NCBI GenBank assembly: GCA_965263305.1
Contig: OZ253666.1
Location: 1,178,001 to 1,242,000, forward strand
DNA from: MED-G105 sp965263305
GTDB lineage: Bacteria; Pseudomonadota; Alphaproteobacteria; Caulobacterales; Parvularculaceae
Direction of reading: 5' to 3'
DNA: 64,000 nucleotides
Shown in pieces: positions 23,396-31,670 of this stretch (position 1 is its first letter; the number at the start of each line of letters is the position of its first letter). The position numbers were made by a program, and so were the translations under genes. A model generated the notes under the pieces. That model was not told the DNA's origin, ran no database searches, and saw only the letters and a list, made by a program, of their open reading frames with translations.

Positions 23396-24115
23396 TTATT
23401 GGGCGCGTCGATTAGATAACGGCACGACCGTTGTGGGCGTATTATCGCCTTTAGGACGATTGTCCACCTTTACGGCGCCGGTTACCAGAAAATGAAGGGC
23501 CTCGGCAATGTTTGTGGCGTGATCGCCAACCCGTTCAAAATTCTTGGCGATGAAACTGAGATGGGTGCAGGCGTTGACGTGAGAGGGATCTTCCATCATC
23601 GCGGCCAGAATTTCCTGAAAGACGGAGTTATGAAGCTCATCAAGATCGTCGTCGCCGCACCAGACAGCGTCACCGGCCTCGACATCCCGCGCACCATAGG
23701 CATCGAGAACATGGGCAATCTGTTTAATGCTTTCTCGCCCCATCCGCGCGACGCCCGTCACGGCGGTGCTTTCAGGTTCCTGGGCGATCACGAGGGTCCG
23801 CTTGGCGACGTTTTTAGCTAAATCGCCCACTCGTTCCAGTTCGGCGGCGACCTTCAAGACGGTAATCGCTTCGCGCAGATCAGCGCCTTGAAGCTGGTTG
23901 GTCTCAAGAATGTCGTAAACCGATTGCTCGATCGTCCGATGGGCGGCGTCGATCGCCTGATCGCCGAGGCGCACAATGGTCGCCTGGTTCGGGTCACGCC
24001 GCTCAAAAGCTGACACCGCTTGGCTCAGCTGGGCCTCAACGTGCGCCGCCATTTTAGCAAGATCAACATCAAGCGCCGCTAACGGGGTCATTGATGAATT
24101 CTTTGACGAAGTCAT
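23396..24115 (-). CDS. phoU: Phosphate transport system regulatory protein PhoU
   Basis: A 239-residue PhoU with two three-helix bundles. Family marks are VDLAKMAAHVEAQLSQAVSA (helix 1), the first metal-binding helix ELERVGDLAKNVAKR, and in the second repeat AKNFERVGDHATNIAEALHF. PhoU inhibits PhoR signalling when phosphate is ample and regulates PstSCAB. In most alphaproteobacteria it follows pstCAB, but here the preceding gene is phoR at a distance of 347 bases and no pst gene is present. The N-terminal Ser/Asn-rich nine residues are variable. Confidence 0.96.
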   Translation of the reverse strand: MTSSKNSSMTPLAALDVDLAKMAAHVEAQLSQAVSAFERRDPNQATIVRLGDQAIDAAHRTIEQSVYDILETNQLQGADLREAITVLKVAAELERVGDLAKNVAKRTLVIAQEPESTAVTGVARMGRESIKQIAHVLDAYGARDVEAGDAVWCGDDDLDELHNSVFQEILAAMMEDPSHVNACTHLSFIAKNFERVGDHATNIAEALHFLVTGAVKVDNRPKGDNTPTTVVPLSNRRAQ

Positions 24116-24462
24116 TGGTCGTTTCTTCCACTGGCATCCGGTTTAAGAGGTTTGAACCAGATATCGTTTCCCTCTTTCCGCGTGCTTTTGTTATTTTGGT
24201 CGGTATTGCACTGATTTTGTGACAGATGATTGTTCACCCTCACTATTTTCAACCGATTATTTCGTTTCGTCTCGCCCGAGCGGGGCCATAGCTGCGCAAA
24301 CAGGCCGAAAACCGATGGCCGACGGATAGGACGGCCACGAATTCAAGTCCTGTTTCGATTGCTAGAACCATGCGCTAGCAGCAACGCCCTAAGCCAGAAT
24401 CGACGGTCAAAGGCTGGGCGGCGCAAAAAGTGCGCGTAAATTGGGAAAATAAGGCCGCGAGG
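24116..24462. other. Gap between phoR and phoU
   Basis: No gene is evident in these 347 bases, which is where pstCAB usually lie. On the minus strand CTGTCAC at 24225-24219 followed by AAAA matches one half-site of a pho box. The second half does not match, so a pho box is uncertain. The phoU-proximal half is AT-rich and could hold a promoter. Confidence 0.35.
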
Positions 24463-25944
24463 TCAAGCGACAGTTTCATGACGGTCCGGGCCGCGCCCAG
24501 AGACCAAATTCTCGGCGACACCCCGCGCCGGCACATTGTATCGCCCGAAATAACAGGTGAATGCGGTGCCGCTGCCCAGACGGCTTTCCACCTGTAAGCC
24601 CCCCTTATGGCGGTTCAGAATGTGTTTCACGATCGCGAGACCGAGACCCGTGCCGCCGGCTTTCCGGCTTCGCTCGATATTCACCCGATAAAATCGCTCC
24701 GTCAGTCTCGGAAGATCCGCCCGCTCCACACCGGGCCCAAAATCCCGGACCTGCACATAGGCGAAATCACTTTCTTCTAAGCCCTGACGGGCGGCCAATT
24801 GGGTGACTGTGTCCCCGCCGCGATGCGCAAGTTCCCCATCTTCAAGAAGAGACGGCGCCGCGCCAACACCAATCTTGAGCTTAATCAGCGGGTCATCGCC
24901 GCCGTATTTAGAGGCGTTGTCGAGGAGGTTTTGAATGGCTTGGGTGATCTGATCGCGATCGCCAATCACGGTTACCGGGCCATCGGATTGATTGCTTTGT
25001 TCCACGATGGCGTTATTCGCCGTTAACAACGGTTTCAACCCTTCGACAATATCATCGCAAGCGCCGCCTAGTTCAACTTCATCCCGGGGCTGAACATGTT
25101 CGTTTAATTCGATGCGCGACAAAGACATGAGATCCGCCACGAGGCGCTGCATCCGCTCCGCCTGGGATTGCATGATGCCGAGAAATTTTTCTTGAGCTTC
25201 CGGGTCGGTGCGGGCATGGCCCCGCAAGGTTTCAATGAAGCCCAGCAGTGACGCCAGAGGCGTTCGCAATTCATGGCTCGCCGAGGCGATAAAGTCGACC
25301 CGCATCTGTTCGACACGCCGCTCGCTCGTCAAATCACGAATATAGACAAGGGCGCGGCTTGTTTGATCTGTATTCGCCTCATTATCCCCTTCTTCGCGAA
25401 CGACCGCCACAAATGCGCGGCAATGACGCTCCACAGCGCCGGCGGTTGAAAAATCAACAGCGTGGGCGGGCTCCCCCGCCATGACTTCGCTCACTGCTTC
25501 GAATAATGTAGGGGAACGGACGACCGTCGTAAAGTGACGCCCTTCTAGATTGCGCGCCTCAACAAATTCAACAGCGGCTGGATTAGCATGCTCAATACGT
25601 CCTTCCGTATCAAGGATAAACAAGGGTTCCGGCAGCGCCTCCGCAACACCTTGAGCCAGACGCAGAGCCGCCAATTCTGCGCGCTGGGCATTCATTTCAC
25701 TCTCAACGACGCGCTCCACCGGCGCCGCCCAAACGCGCCCCGACGACATCGTGTACCGCACCATCAGCGCCGCGACAAAAACAAGCCAGGTAACAATCGG
25801 CAACCACCAAGCCACCAGCTTCGTCGTTTCGATCGCCAACATGATGCCCGCCGTAATCGCGGCGGCCCACATAAAATCGTTACGCCGTACCCGCGAGGCA
25901 GTTGTTTTAATCAGTGTCGGAAGGTCTTTTTCAGTTTGCGACAT
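24463..25944 (-). CDS. phoR: Phosphate regulon sensor histidine kinase PhoR
   Basis: A 493-residue PhoR-type kinase. Two membrane helices (about residues 25-42 and 46-64) have almost no periplasmic loop, as in PhoR, which senses through PhoU/Pst rather than directly. A PAS domain (about 105-205) contains PLFILDTEGRIEHANPAAVE. The HisKA domain has His224 in SASHELRTPLASL. The HATPase domain carries the N box (IQNLLDNASKYGG), the G1 box VRDFGPGV and the G2 box GTGLGLAIVKHI. It is followed by phoU and phoB. The expected pst genes are absent. Confidence 0.95.
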   Translation of the reverse strand: MSQTEKDLPTLIKTTASRVRRNDFMWAAAITAGIMLAIETTKLVAWWLPIVTWLVFVAALMVRYTMSSGRVWAAPVERVVESEMNAQRAELAALRLAQGVAEALPEPLFILDTEGRIEHANPAAVEFVEARNLEGRHFTTVVRSPTLFEAVSEVMAGEPAHAVDFSTAGAVERHCRAFVAVVREEGDNEANTDQTSRALVYIRDLTSERRVEQMRVDFIASASHELRTPLASLLGFIETLRGHARTDPEAQEKFLGIMQSQAERMQRLVADLMSLSRIELNEHVQPRDEVELGGACDDIVEGLKPLLTANNAIVEQSNQSDGPVTVIGDRDQITQAIQNLLDNASKYGGDDPLIKLKIGVGAAPSLLEDGELAHRGGDTVTQLAARQGLEESDFAYVQVRDFGPGVERADLPRLTERFYRVNIERSRKAGGTGLGLAIVKHILNRHKGGLQVESRLGSGTAFTCYFGRYNVPARGVAENLVSGRGPDRHETVA

Positions 25945-25991
25945 CCCAGGGCTCTTTCATCGACCAAAAAGATTTGAAAAAATCGATCGGA

Positions 25992-26441
25992 TCACGGCGC
26001 TTTTCGGACTGCGATCAGCGTAAACACCACGCCACCCAGAGCGCCGGCCAGGGCCTGGAGCCCCAGTCCGACAGGTCCGCGCGCGCCGCCAATAACCCCA
26101 ACGCCCCCGCCGATAACAAGGTTTTCAATCGCCCAAATCGCCGTCGCCATCGCCGTCGCGCCGGCCACCGGATAGGCGATGGGAGCGAGGGGTTTTAAAA
26201 TGCGCTTCACGGCGGCGGCGACTGGAAATGCGATCAATAAACCTATCGCGATCACCGCGCCGAAGGCCGGCGCCAATCCCACAAGGTTTTGAATATACGT
26301 CTCAAAATAATCGGCTGGCGTGAAGACCGCGCCAAATTCAACCTGCTTGGCGCTCACTTGTTGCGTATAGAACGCGGCCGCGAGCACAAGTGTCGTCACA
26401 ACGGCTGCACCGTATGCGAGGATCACGCGAACAAACGCCAT
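25992..26441 (-). CDS. Four-helix membrane protein of unknown function
   Basis: ATG 26441 (MAFVRVILAYGAA) is preceded by GAAGGAGA at six bases and starts just before the first helix, so it is preferred over the longer frame. The 149 residues have helices at about 5-25, 55-75 (APAFGAVIAIGLLIAFPVAA), 85-108 and 122-142, with a Gly-rich C-terminal helix. A short soluble loop FTPADYFETYIQNLVG lies between helices 1 and 2. I do not recognise the family; such proteins are common in alphaproteobacteria. It lies 48 bases upstream of phoR on the same strand. Confidence 0.7.
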   Translation of the reverse strand: MAFVRVILAYGAAVVTTLVLAAAFYTQQVSAKQVEFGAVFTPADYFETYIQNLVGLAPAFGAVIAIGLLIAFPVAAAVKRILKPLAPIAYPVAGATAMATAIWAIENLVIGGGVGVIGGARGPVGLGLQALAGALGGVVFTLIAVRKAP

Positions 26442-26588
26442 GGGAATCTCCTTCAAAACTGGCCCAGATAAGTTCTGAAGCGCCTTTTCTGAGGCCTGTT
26501 TTGTCACAGACCCGACGTTGACGTCGAGCCCCTGTCCCGCCTACCACCGGATAAGACCAAATAGACGCTTAACGATCGGGAGCCGGAT

Positions 26589-27800
26589 ATGAGAATGAGC
26601 CCTAAAAACGCCCTTACATCCATCAGCCTTTTTGCGGCGGCCATCGCCCTTTCGGCGTGCGGCGGCGGTGACGCTACAGCCGCGGCGGGAAAAGGCGGCG
26701 GCGACAATAGCCTGCAAAAAAAGCTCGCCGATCCAGCGCCGGAGGGGGCGCTTGCATTAAACGTCGAGACCCTCGCTGAAAACCTCGCCAATCCGTGGTC
26801 CCTCGCATTCCTGCCAAACGGTGACATCATCGTGGGGGAGCGCCCAGGGCGCATGCGTCTTATTCGGGACGGCGGGCGCTTGACCGCCCCGGTGGAAGGC
26901 CTTCCCCCTGTCGTCGCTTGGAACCAGGGCGGCCTTTTTGACATTCTTCCGCACCCGAATTTTGCGGAGAACAGCACTCTTTTCATCGCCTACGCCCATG
27001 GTACGCGCAAGGCAAACGGCACCCGGGTCGCCCGCGCCAAATTGAACGGGCTGACGCTGTCGGAGTTGACGCCGCTCTACGATACCTTCCCGACCAAAGA
27101 CACTGGTCACCATTTTGGCGGCCGTTTGGTTTGGGGCCCGGATGATAAGCTTTATCTGACCATGGGCGAAGGCTCGAAGTACAAAGAGAAATCCCAAGAC
27201 ATGACGACCAGCTACGGCGCCGTCATTCGGATCAATGAAGACGGGACCATCCCGGACGACAATCCGAGCTTTGGCGAGGGCGCACGGCCCGAGCTATGGA
27301 CCAAGGGTCACCGCAACCCGCAAGGCATGGCCTATGACGCAGAGCGGGGCGTGCTCTGGGAACACGAGCATGGCGCACGCGGCGGCGATGAGATCAACGT
27401 CATTGAGCCCGGCAATAACTATGGCTGGCCTTTTGCGACCTACGGCATCGACTACAACGGGTCCCGTATTTCACCGTTTACGGAATATGAAGGCACCACC
27501 CAGCCTTGGAAATATTGGACGCCGTCCATTGCCCCATCGGGGCTTGCGGTTTATCGCGGCGATCTCTTCCCTGAAGACTGGCGGGGTGATCTCCTCGTCG
27601 GCGCCATGGCGGGCACCGCCCTCCATCGTGTTGACCTAGACGGGCCAACCAGCATGGAAGAAATTGGCGAGGAACGGTATCTCGTCGGCGAGCGCATCCG
27701 CGATGTACGTGTCGGCCCTGACGGCGCAATCTATGTCACCACAGAAGACCGCGGCGGCGCGCTGGAAGGCAAAGTGCTGCGGGTGACGCCGGCCGAATGA
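26589..27800 (+). CDS. Soluble aldose sugar dehydrogenase, PQQ-dependent type, lipoprotein
   Basis: A 403-residue six-bladed beta-propeller of the soluble PQQ glucose/aldose dehydrogenase family (YliI-like). An N-terminal lipoprotein signal ends in LSAC at Cys24, followed by a Gly-rich linker. Family marks are LANPWSLAFLPNGDIIVGER, then EGLPPVVAWNQGGLFDI, FGGRLVWGPDDKLYLTMGEG, KGHRNPQGMAYD (metal and PQQ region), EHGARGGDEIN and YGWPFATYGIDY. It oxidises aldoses in the periplasm and passes electrons to the respiratory chain. PQQ supply is unknown because no pqq genes are present. GGGAG precedes ATG 26589. Confidence 0.93.
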   Translation: MRMSPKNALTSISLFAAAIALSACGGGDATAAAGKGGGDNSLQKKLADPAPEGALALNVETLAENLANPWSLAFLPNGDIIVGERPGRMRLIRDGGRLTAPVEGLPPVVAWNQGGLFDILPHPNFAENSTLFIAYAHGTRKANGTRVARAKLNGLTLSELTPLYDTFPTKDTGHHFGGRLVWGPDDKLYLTMGEGSKYKEKSQDMTTSYGAVIRINEDGTIPDDNPSFGEGARPELWTKGHRNPQGMAYDAERGVLWEHEHGARGGDEINVIEPGNNYGWPFATYGIDYNGSRISPFTEYEGTTQPWKYWTPSIAPSGLAVYRGDLFPEDWRGDLLVGAMAGTALHRVDLDGPTSMEEIGEERYLVGERIRDVRVGPDGAIYVTTEDRGGALEGKVLRVTPAE

Positions 27801-27967
27801 CAATCGACATCACGCGGTCGTAATTTAGCATCCTGGCTTCAGACGCCGTCAAAACGTCCTGTTTATTGACGGCGTCGGGAACGCGGCGCGCGCCCCTTCC
27901 CTGCTCTCCATAACGGTCCTATATTCGGTAGGTGGTTTCTATCGATTAAATCCGTGGAGGGGTGATC

Positions 27968-28351
27968 ATGAGATCTTTGGGGTCATTAATAGGGTTGCTT
28001 ATTTTAGGGGCCGTCGTGACAGCGGCGGCTATGTATATTCTGCCGCAGTGGAATGTCTGGCGGGCGGAACTCGCCGGGCGCGCGGCGCTCGCCCAAGCCG
28101 AGAACGAACGCAAAGTGCTGATCGAAGAAGCAAAAGCACGCCTTGAATCGTCGAAGTTTTACGCAGCAGCAGAAGTTGAACGCGCGAAGGGCGTCGCCGA
28201 AGCCAACAAAATCATTGCCGACGGCCTTGGCGGGCCGGAAGGCTATTTGCGGTATTTATGGATCCAACAATTGGGCAAGAACGGCCAAGACGTCGTGTAC
28301 ATCCCAACCGAGGCAGGCATTCCCCTTCTTGAGGCCGGTAAACGCCCTTAA
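27968..28351 (+). CDS. Small stomatin/prohibitin-like protein lacking the SPFH core
   Basis: A 127-residue protein starting at ATG 27968 after GGAGGGG. A single membrane helix (residues about 7-28, LIGLLILGAVVTAAAMYILP) is followed by an Ala/Glu-rich coiled coil (AELAGRAALAQAENERKVLI, then EEAKARLESSKFYAAAEVER). The C-terminal tail is GYLRYLWIQQLGKNGQDVVY and IPTEAGIPLLEAGKRP. The coiled coil and tail resemble the ends of stomatin or prohibitin, but the SPFH fold is absent. Short proteins with this layout are annotated as membrane protease subunits in relatives. It probably oligomerises at the inner membrane. Confidence 0.75.
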   Translation: MRSLGSLIGLLILGAVVTAAAMYILPQWNVWRAELAGRAALAQAENERKVLIEEAKARLESSKFYAAAEVERAKGVAEANKIIADGLGGPEGYLRYLWIQQLGKNGQDVVYIPTEAGIPLLEAGKRP

Positions 28352-28376
28352 GAGCGTCAATCGACAGCACCAAGTT

Positions 28377-28410
28377 GCGCGCCTACGCTATCTTTCCGTG
28401 ATAGGCGCGC
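28377..28410. repeat. Inverted repeat at the BCCT 3' end
   Basis: GCGCGCCTA (28377-28385) and TAGGCGCGC (28402-28410) are perfect 9-base arms around a 16-base loop, overlapping the BCCT stop codon. It lies between convergent genes and lacks a T tract. It may be a weak terminator or mRNA end-stabilising hairpin. Confidence 0.5.
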
Positions 28411-29864
28411 CATATCAATCGGCATAGCGCCGCCATTGAGCCGATCAAAATCAGCAAGCCCGGCGCGCCGCCTAAATTTGACAGCATACGGACGCCGGCG
28501 ACGCCGTTCGTTGCTGTCATGATGAACGCGACAGCGCCGATAAGTACCCCCCAAAACAACTTCACCCAAAGGCCAGCGCCTTGCGTCTCGTCTTCTTGAC
28601 GGCGCGCTGTCATGCAAACGCTGGCGATAGAATGGGTGTTGGAATCCATCGCCGTCACAAAGGATACGAAGGTCGTGGTAAGAAACACGGCGATCACAAT
28701 CCCAGCGAAGGGTAACAGTTGAAACATGGCGTAAATGATGCCTTCGGGCCCTTCAGTTTTTAACGCGGCGCTCATAGCGCCCGCATTTGATTGGTCCATG
28801 GTCAAGGCCGCGCCACCGAAGATCGTCATCCAGAAAACGCCGAAGAGCGCCGGCGCCAGAAGGTTCATATGAATGATCTCTCGCACGGTCCGACCCACAG
28901 CGATGCGGCCCAAAAAGAGCGCGGTGATGGGCGCCCAGGCGGCCCAGTTTGCGAAATTGAAAAACGTCCAGCTGCGCACCCATTCGGCATCTGCGTCCCC
29001 GCCCGTGCGCAAGCTGCGCGGCAAAAATTCGGTGATATAGTGAACGAAGGCGTCTGCGCCGAGGGTCAAGACCTTCCAGGTTGGCCCTGCGATAAACACA
29101 AAGGCCGCTAGCAGGAGAAACAGGCGAACGTTCATATCCGAGAAAAAGCGAATACCCCGATGAAGCCCGCTGACGGATGACGCAATGAACGTGACAACGA
29201 TCCCGACCAAGATGATGAACCGCAAAAAGGGCGTATCAGCGAGCCCCGTCACGCTGGCGACCCCGCCCACCAGGGTTAAAACCCCAGCGCCCAGCGACGC
29301 CGCAACGCCCGCCACGAGCGCGAATAGTGCAATCGCATCGATGATCGCCGCGCCCGCCCCCTTCGCCGCGCCGCCCATCGCGAGTGACAAGGGGGCGCTT
29401 AAAGAATAAGCCGCCCCAAGATTATAATACGCCAAGGCAAAGGCGAGCGCGGGCGCCGAGTAAATAGCGTAGGGTGTGATCGCCCAATGAAAATAGAGCG
29501 AGGCTAGAGCAAAACGCGCCGCCTCCGGCGAGTTCGCCTCTGCCCCGGCAAACCCTGGCGGGCCATTTAAATGGAATATCGGTTCCGCCGTACCCCAAAA
29601 CAAAATGCCTGTGGCGATCGTTGTGCACAACGTGATCGCAAACCAATTCCAAAGGGAAAGGATCGGCTTGGCGTTTTCGCCGCCGATGCGCACCCGGCCA
29701 AGGGGCGAGACGTAAACGAGAACAATGAGGAGCACGGCGCAAAACGGCGCGTAGGAAAATAATGGTCCAGCGATATCAAGAATGGTCGTGTTGATCGCCG
29801 TTGCGGCCGCCAGAAACCCCTCAAAATCAACAAGGCTGGCGATGAGAGCCACCAGCAAAATCAA
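28383..29864 (-). CDS. BCCT-family betaine/choline/carnitine transporter
   Basis: At least 493 residues with twelve membrane segments. Family marks are LILLVALIASLVDFEGF, FWGTAEPIFHLNGPPGF with the conserved Trp, FHWAITPYAIYSAPALAFAL, and the signature helix near FANWAAWAPITALFLGRIAVG. The transporter imports betaine, choline or carnitine with Na+ or H+ for osmoprotection or catabolism. The frame stays open upstream to about 29945 and encodes a family-like N-terminal leader (TKTVTDKFVTDIRPIVFWPPA), but without ATG, GTG or TTG. TTG 29864 would cut into the first helix. An AGGAG at 29957-29953 is placed seven bases before an in-frame ATC at 29945. The true start is unresolved. Confidence 0.88.
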   Translation of the reverse strand: MILLVALIASLVDFEGFLAAATAINTTILDIAGPLFSYAPFCAVLLIVLVYVSPLGRVRIGGENAKPILSLWNWFAITLCTTIATGILFWGTAEPIFHLNGPPGFAGAEANSPEAARFALASLYFHWAITPYAIYSAPALAFALAYYNLGAAYSLSAPLSLAMGGAAKGAGAAIIDAIALFALVAGVAASLGAGVLTLVGGVASVTGLADTPFLRFIILVGIVVTFIASSVSGLHRGIRFFSDMNVRLFLLLAAFVFIAGPTWKVLTLGADAFVHYITEFLPRSLRTGGDADAEWVRSWTFFNFANWAAWAPITALFLGRIAVGRTVREIIHMNLLAPALFGVFWMTIFGGAALTMDQSNAGAMSAALKTEGPEGIIYAMFQLLPFAGIVIAVFLTTTFVSFVTAMDSNTHSIASVCMTARRQEDETQGAGLWVKLFWGVLIGAVAFIMTATNGVAGVRMLSNLGGAPGLLILIGSMAALCRLIWRAYHGKIA

Positions 29865-30066
29865 GGCAGGCGGCCAAAAAACAATGGGCCTAATATCGGT
29901 TACAAATTTATCGGTGACTGTTTTAGTGACATTGGATCGAAGGATTGGCCTGCTCCTGTTTAGGCATTTTGCGCAAACGCCGGAATGATTTGGCTATTGT
30001 CGCCGATTGCACCGGCAAAGGCAAAAGAAGGGGCTCAAAGGAAGGGGGGGGCAATGTTAAGAAGGG

Positions 30067-30099
30067 CAAAAAAAAGCGGCCCCGGTCGGGCCGCTTTTT
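30067..30099 (-). terminator. Terminator downstream of rpsP
   Basis: Stem GCGGCCC (30075-30081) / GGGCCGC (30087-30093) with A and T tracts on both sides, 20 bases after the rpsP stop. It should end the ffh-rpsP transcript and works in both directions in principle. Confidence 0.9.
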
Positions 30100-30118
30100 T
30101 GAAGGGAGGAAGCAACGC

Positions 30119-30532
30119 TTACTCAGCGGCGGCTTCTTCGGCGGGCGCTTCTTCCGCCGGTGCGTTCGCGGCTTCTTCAACCGCGGCTTTTGCTGCGGCT
30201 TCCTTCTCCGCTTTTTCTTCTAAGCGCTCTTTGGCTTTTTGACCCGGTTCACCCTTCTGTGGGTTATTGCCATGGGCCCATTTCACCAATCCTTGTGCGG
30301 AAAGAAAACGCGCGACGCGGTCTGTCGGCTTCGCGCCAACGCCGAGCCAATGCTTCACGCGCTCTTCGTTATACTCAACGCGCTTCGGGTCGTCTTTCGC
30401 GAGCAACGGATTGTAACGACCAACCTTCTCGATGAAGCGGCCATCACGCGGCATCCGGCTGTCGGCAATGACAATTGAATAGAACGGGCGCTTTTTTGCG
30501 CCGCCCCGGGCCAATCTGATTTTCAAAGACAT
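30119..30532 (-). CDS. rpsP: 30S ribosomal protein S16
   Basis: The first 80 residues are standard S16: MSLKIRLARGGAKKRPFYSI, then DSRMPRDGRFIEKVGRYNPL and VGAKPTDRVARFLSAQGL. The remaining 57 residues form an acidic Ala/Glu-rich tail (about 95-137, RLEEKAEKEAAAKAAVEEAA, then an EEA repeat). Total length is 137 against 80-90 for the core, and such tails occur in alphaproteobacteria. The usual followers rimM, trmD and rplS are missing; a terminator comes next. ffh is upstream with two unrelated genes between. Confidence 0.97.
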   Translation of the reverse strand: MSLKIRLARGGAKKRPFYSIVIADSRMPRDGRFIEKVGRYNPLLAKDDPKRVEYNEERVKHWLGVGAKPTDRVARFLSAQGLVKWAHGNNPQKGEPGQKAKERLEEKAEKEAAAKAAVEEAANAPAEEAPAEEAAAE

Positions 30533-30554
30533 GATTTTTTCCTTTTCGATTATC

Positions 30555-30968
30555 CTAATGAGATGATGATTTTTGAGGGGCGCTTTTTAAACGCCATGCA
30601 GGGAACCGGCGGTTTTCGCCGGCGTGATAAATGGCGATGCGACGCCCATCCGGGTCCCGCGTCCAGGCTTCGCGCCAGCCCCAGCTTTGATCGGTGGGCG
30701 GCGCATCAAAAGAGAGGCCGGCCTTTTCAAGCGCCGCAACATTGGCGTCTACGTCGTCGACTTCAAAGTAAAAAGACGCGCCCGCCGATACAGGATTTTC
30801 GGACGTATGGAGCGAGAACGTGCCGGAGTCATCGCCCGTTTCAAAGCGAGCATAGCCATTGCCTGGGCTATTGACGATCAGCGTCAATCCCAGTTTTTCA
30901 TAAAAGGCGATGGACCGATCGAGATCACCGACATCGATCATCGCCTGATTAAAACGCAAGGCCGTCAT
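30555..30968 (-). CDS. VOC-superfamily (glyoxalase/bleomycin resistance-like) protein
   Basis: The 137-residue protein has the paired beta-alpha-beta-beta-beta modules of the vicinal oxygen chelate superfamily: FNQAMIDVGDLDRSIAFYEK (module 1) and GASFYFEVDDVDANVAALEK (module 2), ending in TRDPDGRRIAIYHAGENR. Potential metal ligands are acidic residues in these strands. The activity could be a dioxygenase, glyoxalase or binding protein, and the sequence does not decide. It sits 22 bases upstream of rpsP on the same strand within the ffh-rpsP run, so it may be cotranscribed with ribosome genes. Confidence 0.85.
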   Translation of the reverse strand: MTALRFNQAMIDVGDLDRSIAFYEKLGLTLIVNSPGNGYARFETGDDSGTFSLHTSENPVSAGASFYFEVDDVDANVAALEKAGLSFDAPPTDQSWGWREAWTRDPDGRRIAIYHAGENRRFPAWRLKSAPQKSSSH

Positions 30969-31028
30969 TTCTATCCTTCAAATCCGGTCACTCTAAAACG
31001 GCAAATCGCCATAGCGCATGGCGACGCC

Positions 31029-31670
31029 CTACTCTTCAGCGTTCCTCTGCTCGAGGACCTCAAGCGTTTCTCGCGCAAGGTCACAGCCATCGCTATCGTC
31101 GTTGAGCTCGCAGGCGCGCGCTAATCGTTCTTTTGCGAGCGCTAGATTGGGCGTTACCCCTTCTTCGGCGTCCGACAGCATAATGCCATGCATCGCACAC
31201 CCGAATTCATCGCCCCGATCGCAGGAGACGGCGAAGGTCCGGCTGTTGCATGTTGCATCACCCAGACCGCTATATCGCAACCGCGCGGCCCGGTTTGTAC
31301 AGGCGATCACCACCCCCATTTCACAAGCGCGCAGGAAAAGCGCGTCTGCGAAATCATCGTTCTCAAGGGCTTCATGAATATAGGCCGCCCCCAGACATTG
31401 CTGCGCATCACCGTCACGACACTGAGCGACGCATTGGCCGAGATTGTCTTCACAAGCCGGGCTGGTGTAATCCGCCTCAACACTTTTTTCGCCGATCACA
31501 TCCGCCGCACAAGCGTCCGCCGGCAACAGCCAGGCCATGCCCCGCGCCTCAAACGCTGCTTTTAGATCATCGGCCGATGGTTCATCTTGCGCCAACGACG
31601 CCGTTGGCCATATCGCGACTAACAACACGGCGCTGACGGCCGCTAGAAAAAGACTACGCCAGATCATCAT
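31029..31670 (-). CDS. Exported cysteine-rich Sel1-like repeat protein
   Basis: A 213-residue protein with a signal peptide (MMIWRSLFLAAVSAVLLVAI, then ASLAQ). The mature part has about ten cysteines in a paired helix pattern: CVAQCRDGDAQQCLGAAYIH, then RACEMGVVIACTNRAARL and RACELNDDSDGCDLARETLE. This resembles helix-pair repeats with one disulfide each, as in Hcp/SLR proteins of the periplasm. Its ATG overlaps the ffh stop (ATGATGA), so it is translationally coupled to ffh. Function unknown; disulfide-stabilised periplasmic repeat proteins often bind peptidoglycan or partners. Confidence 0.75.
   Translation of the reverse strand: MMIWRSLFLAAVSAVLLVAIWPTASLAQDEPSADDLKAAFEARGMAWLLPADACAADVIGEKSVEADYTSPACEDNLGQCVAQCRDGDAQQCLGAAYIHEALENDDFADALFLRACEMGVVIACTNRAARLRYSGLGDATCNSRTFAVSCDRGDEFGCAMHGIMLSDAEEGVTPNLALAKERLARACELNDDSDGCDLARETLEVLEQRNAEE

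Noticed and set aside
24200..24245. Complete pho box in the phoR-phoU gap
   Set aside because: Only one 7-base half-site (CTGTCAC) matches. The second half at the expected 11-base step does not, so I do not call a pho box.
26504..26986. A 160-codon minus-strand frame over the sugar dehydrogenase start
   Set aside because: Antisense to the lipoprotein signal and first propeller blade, with low-complexity Arg/Ser/Pro content and no support.
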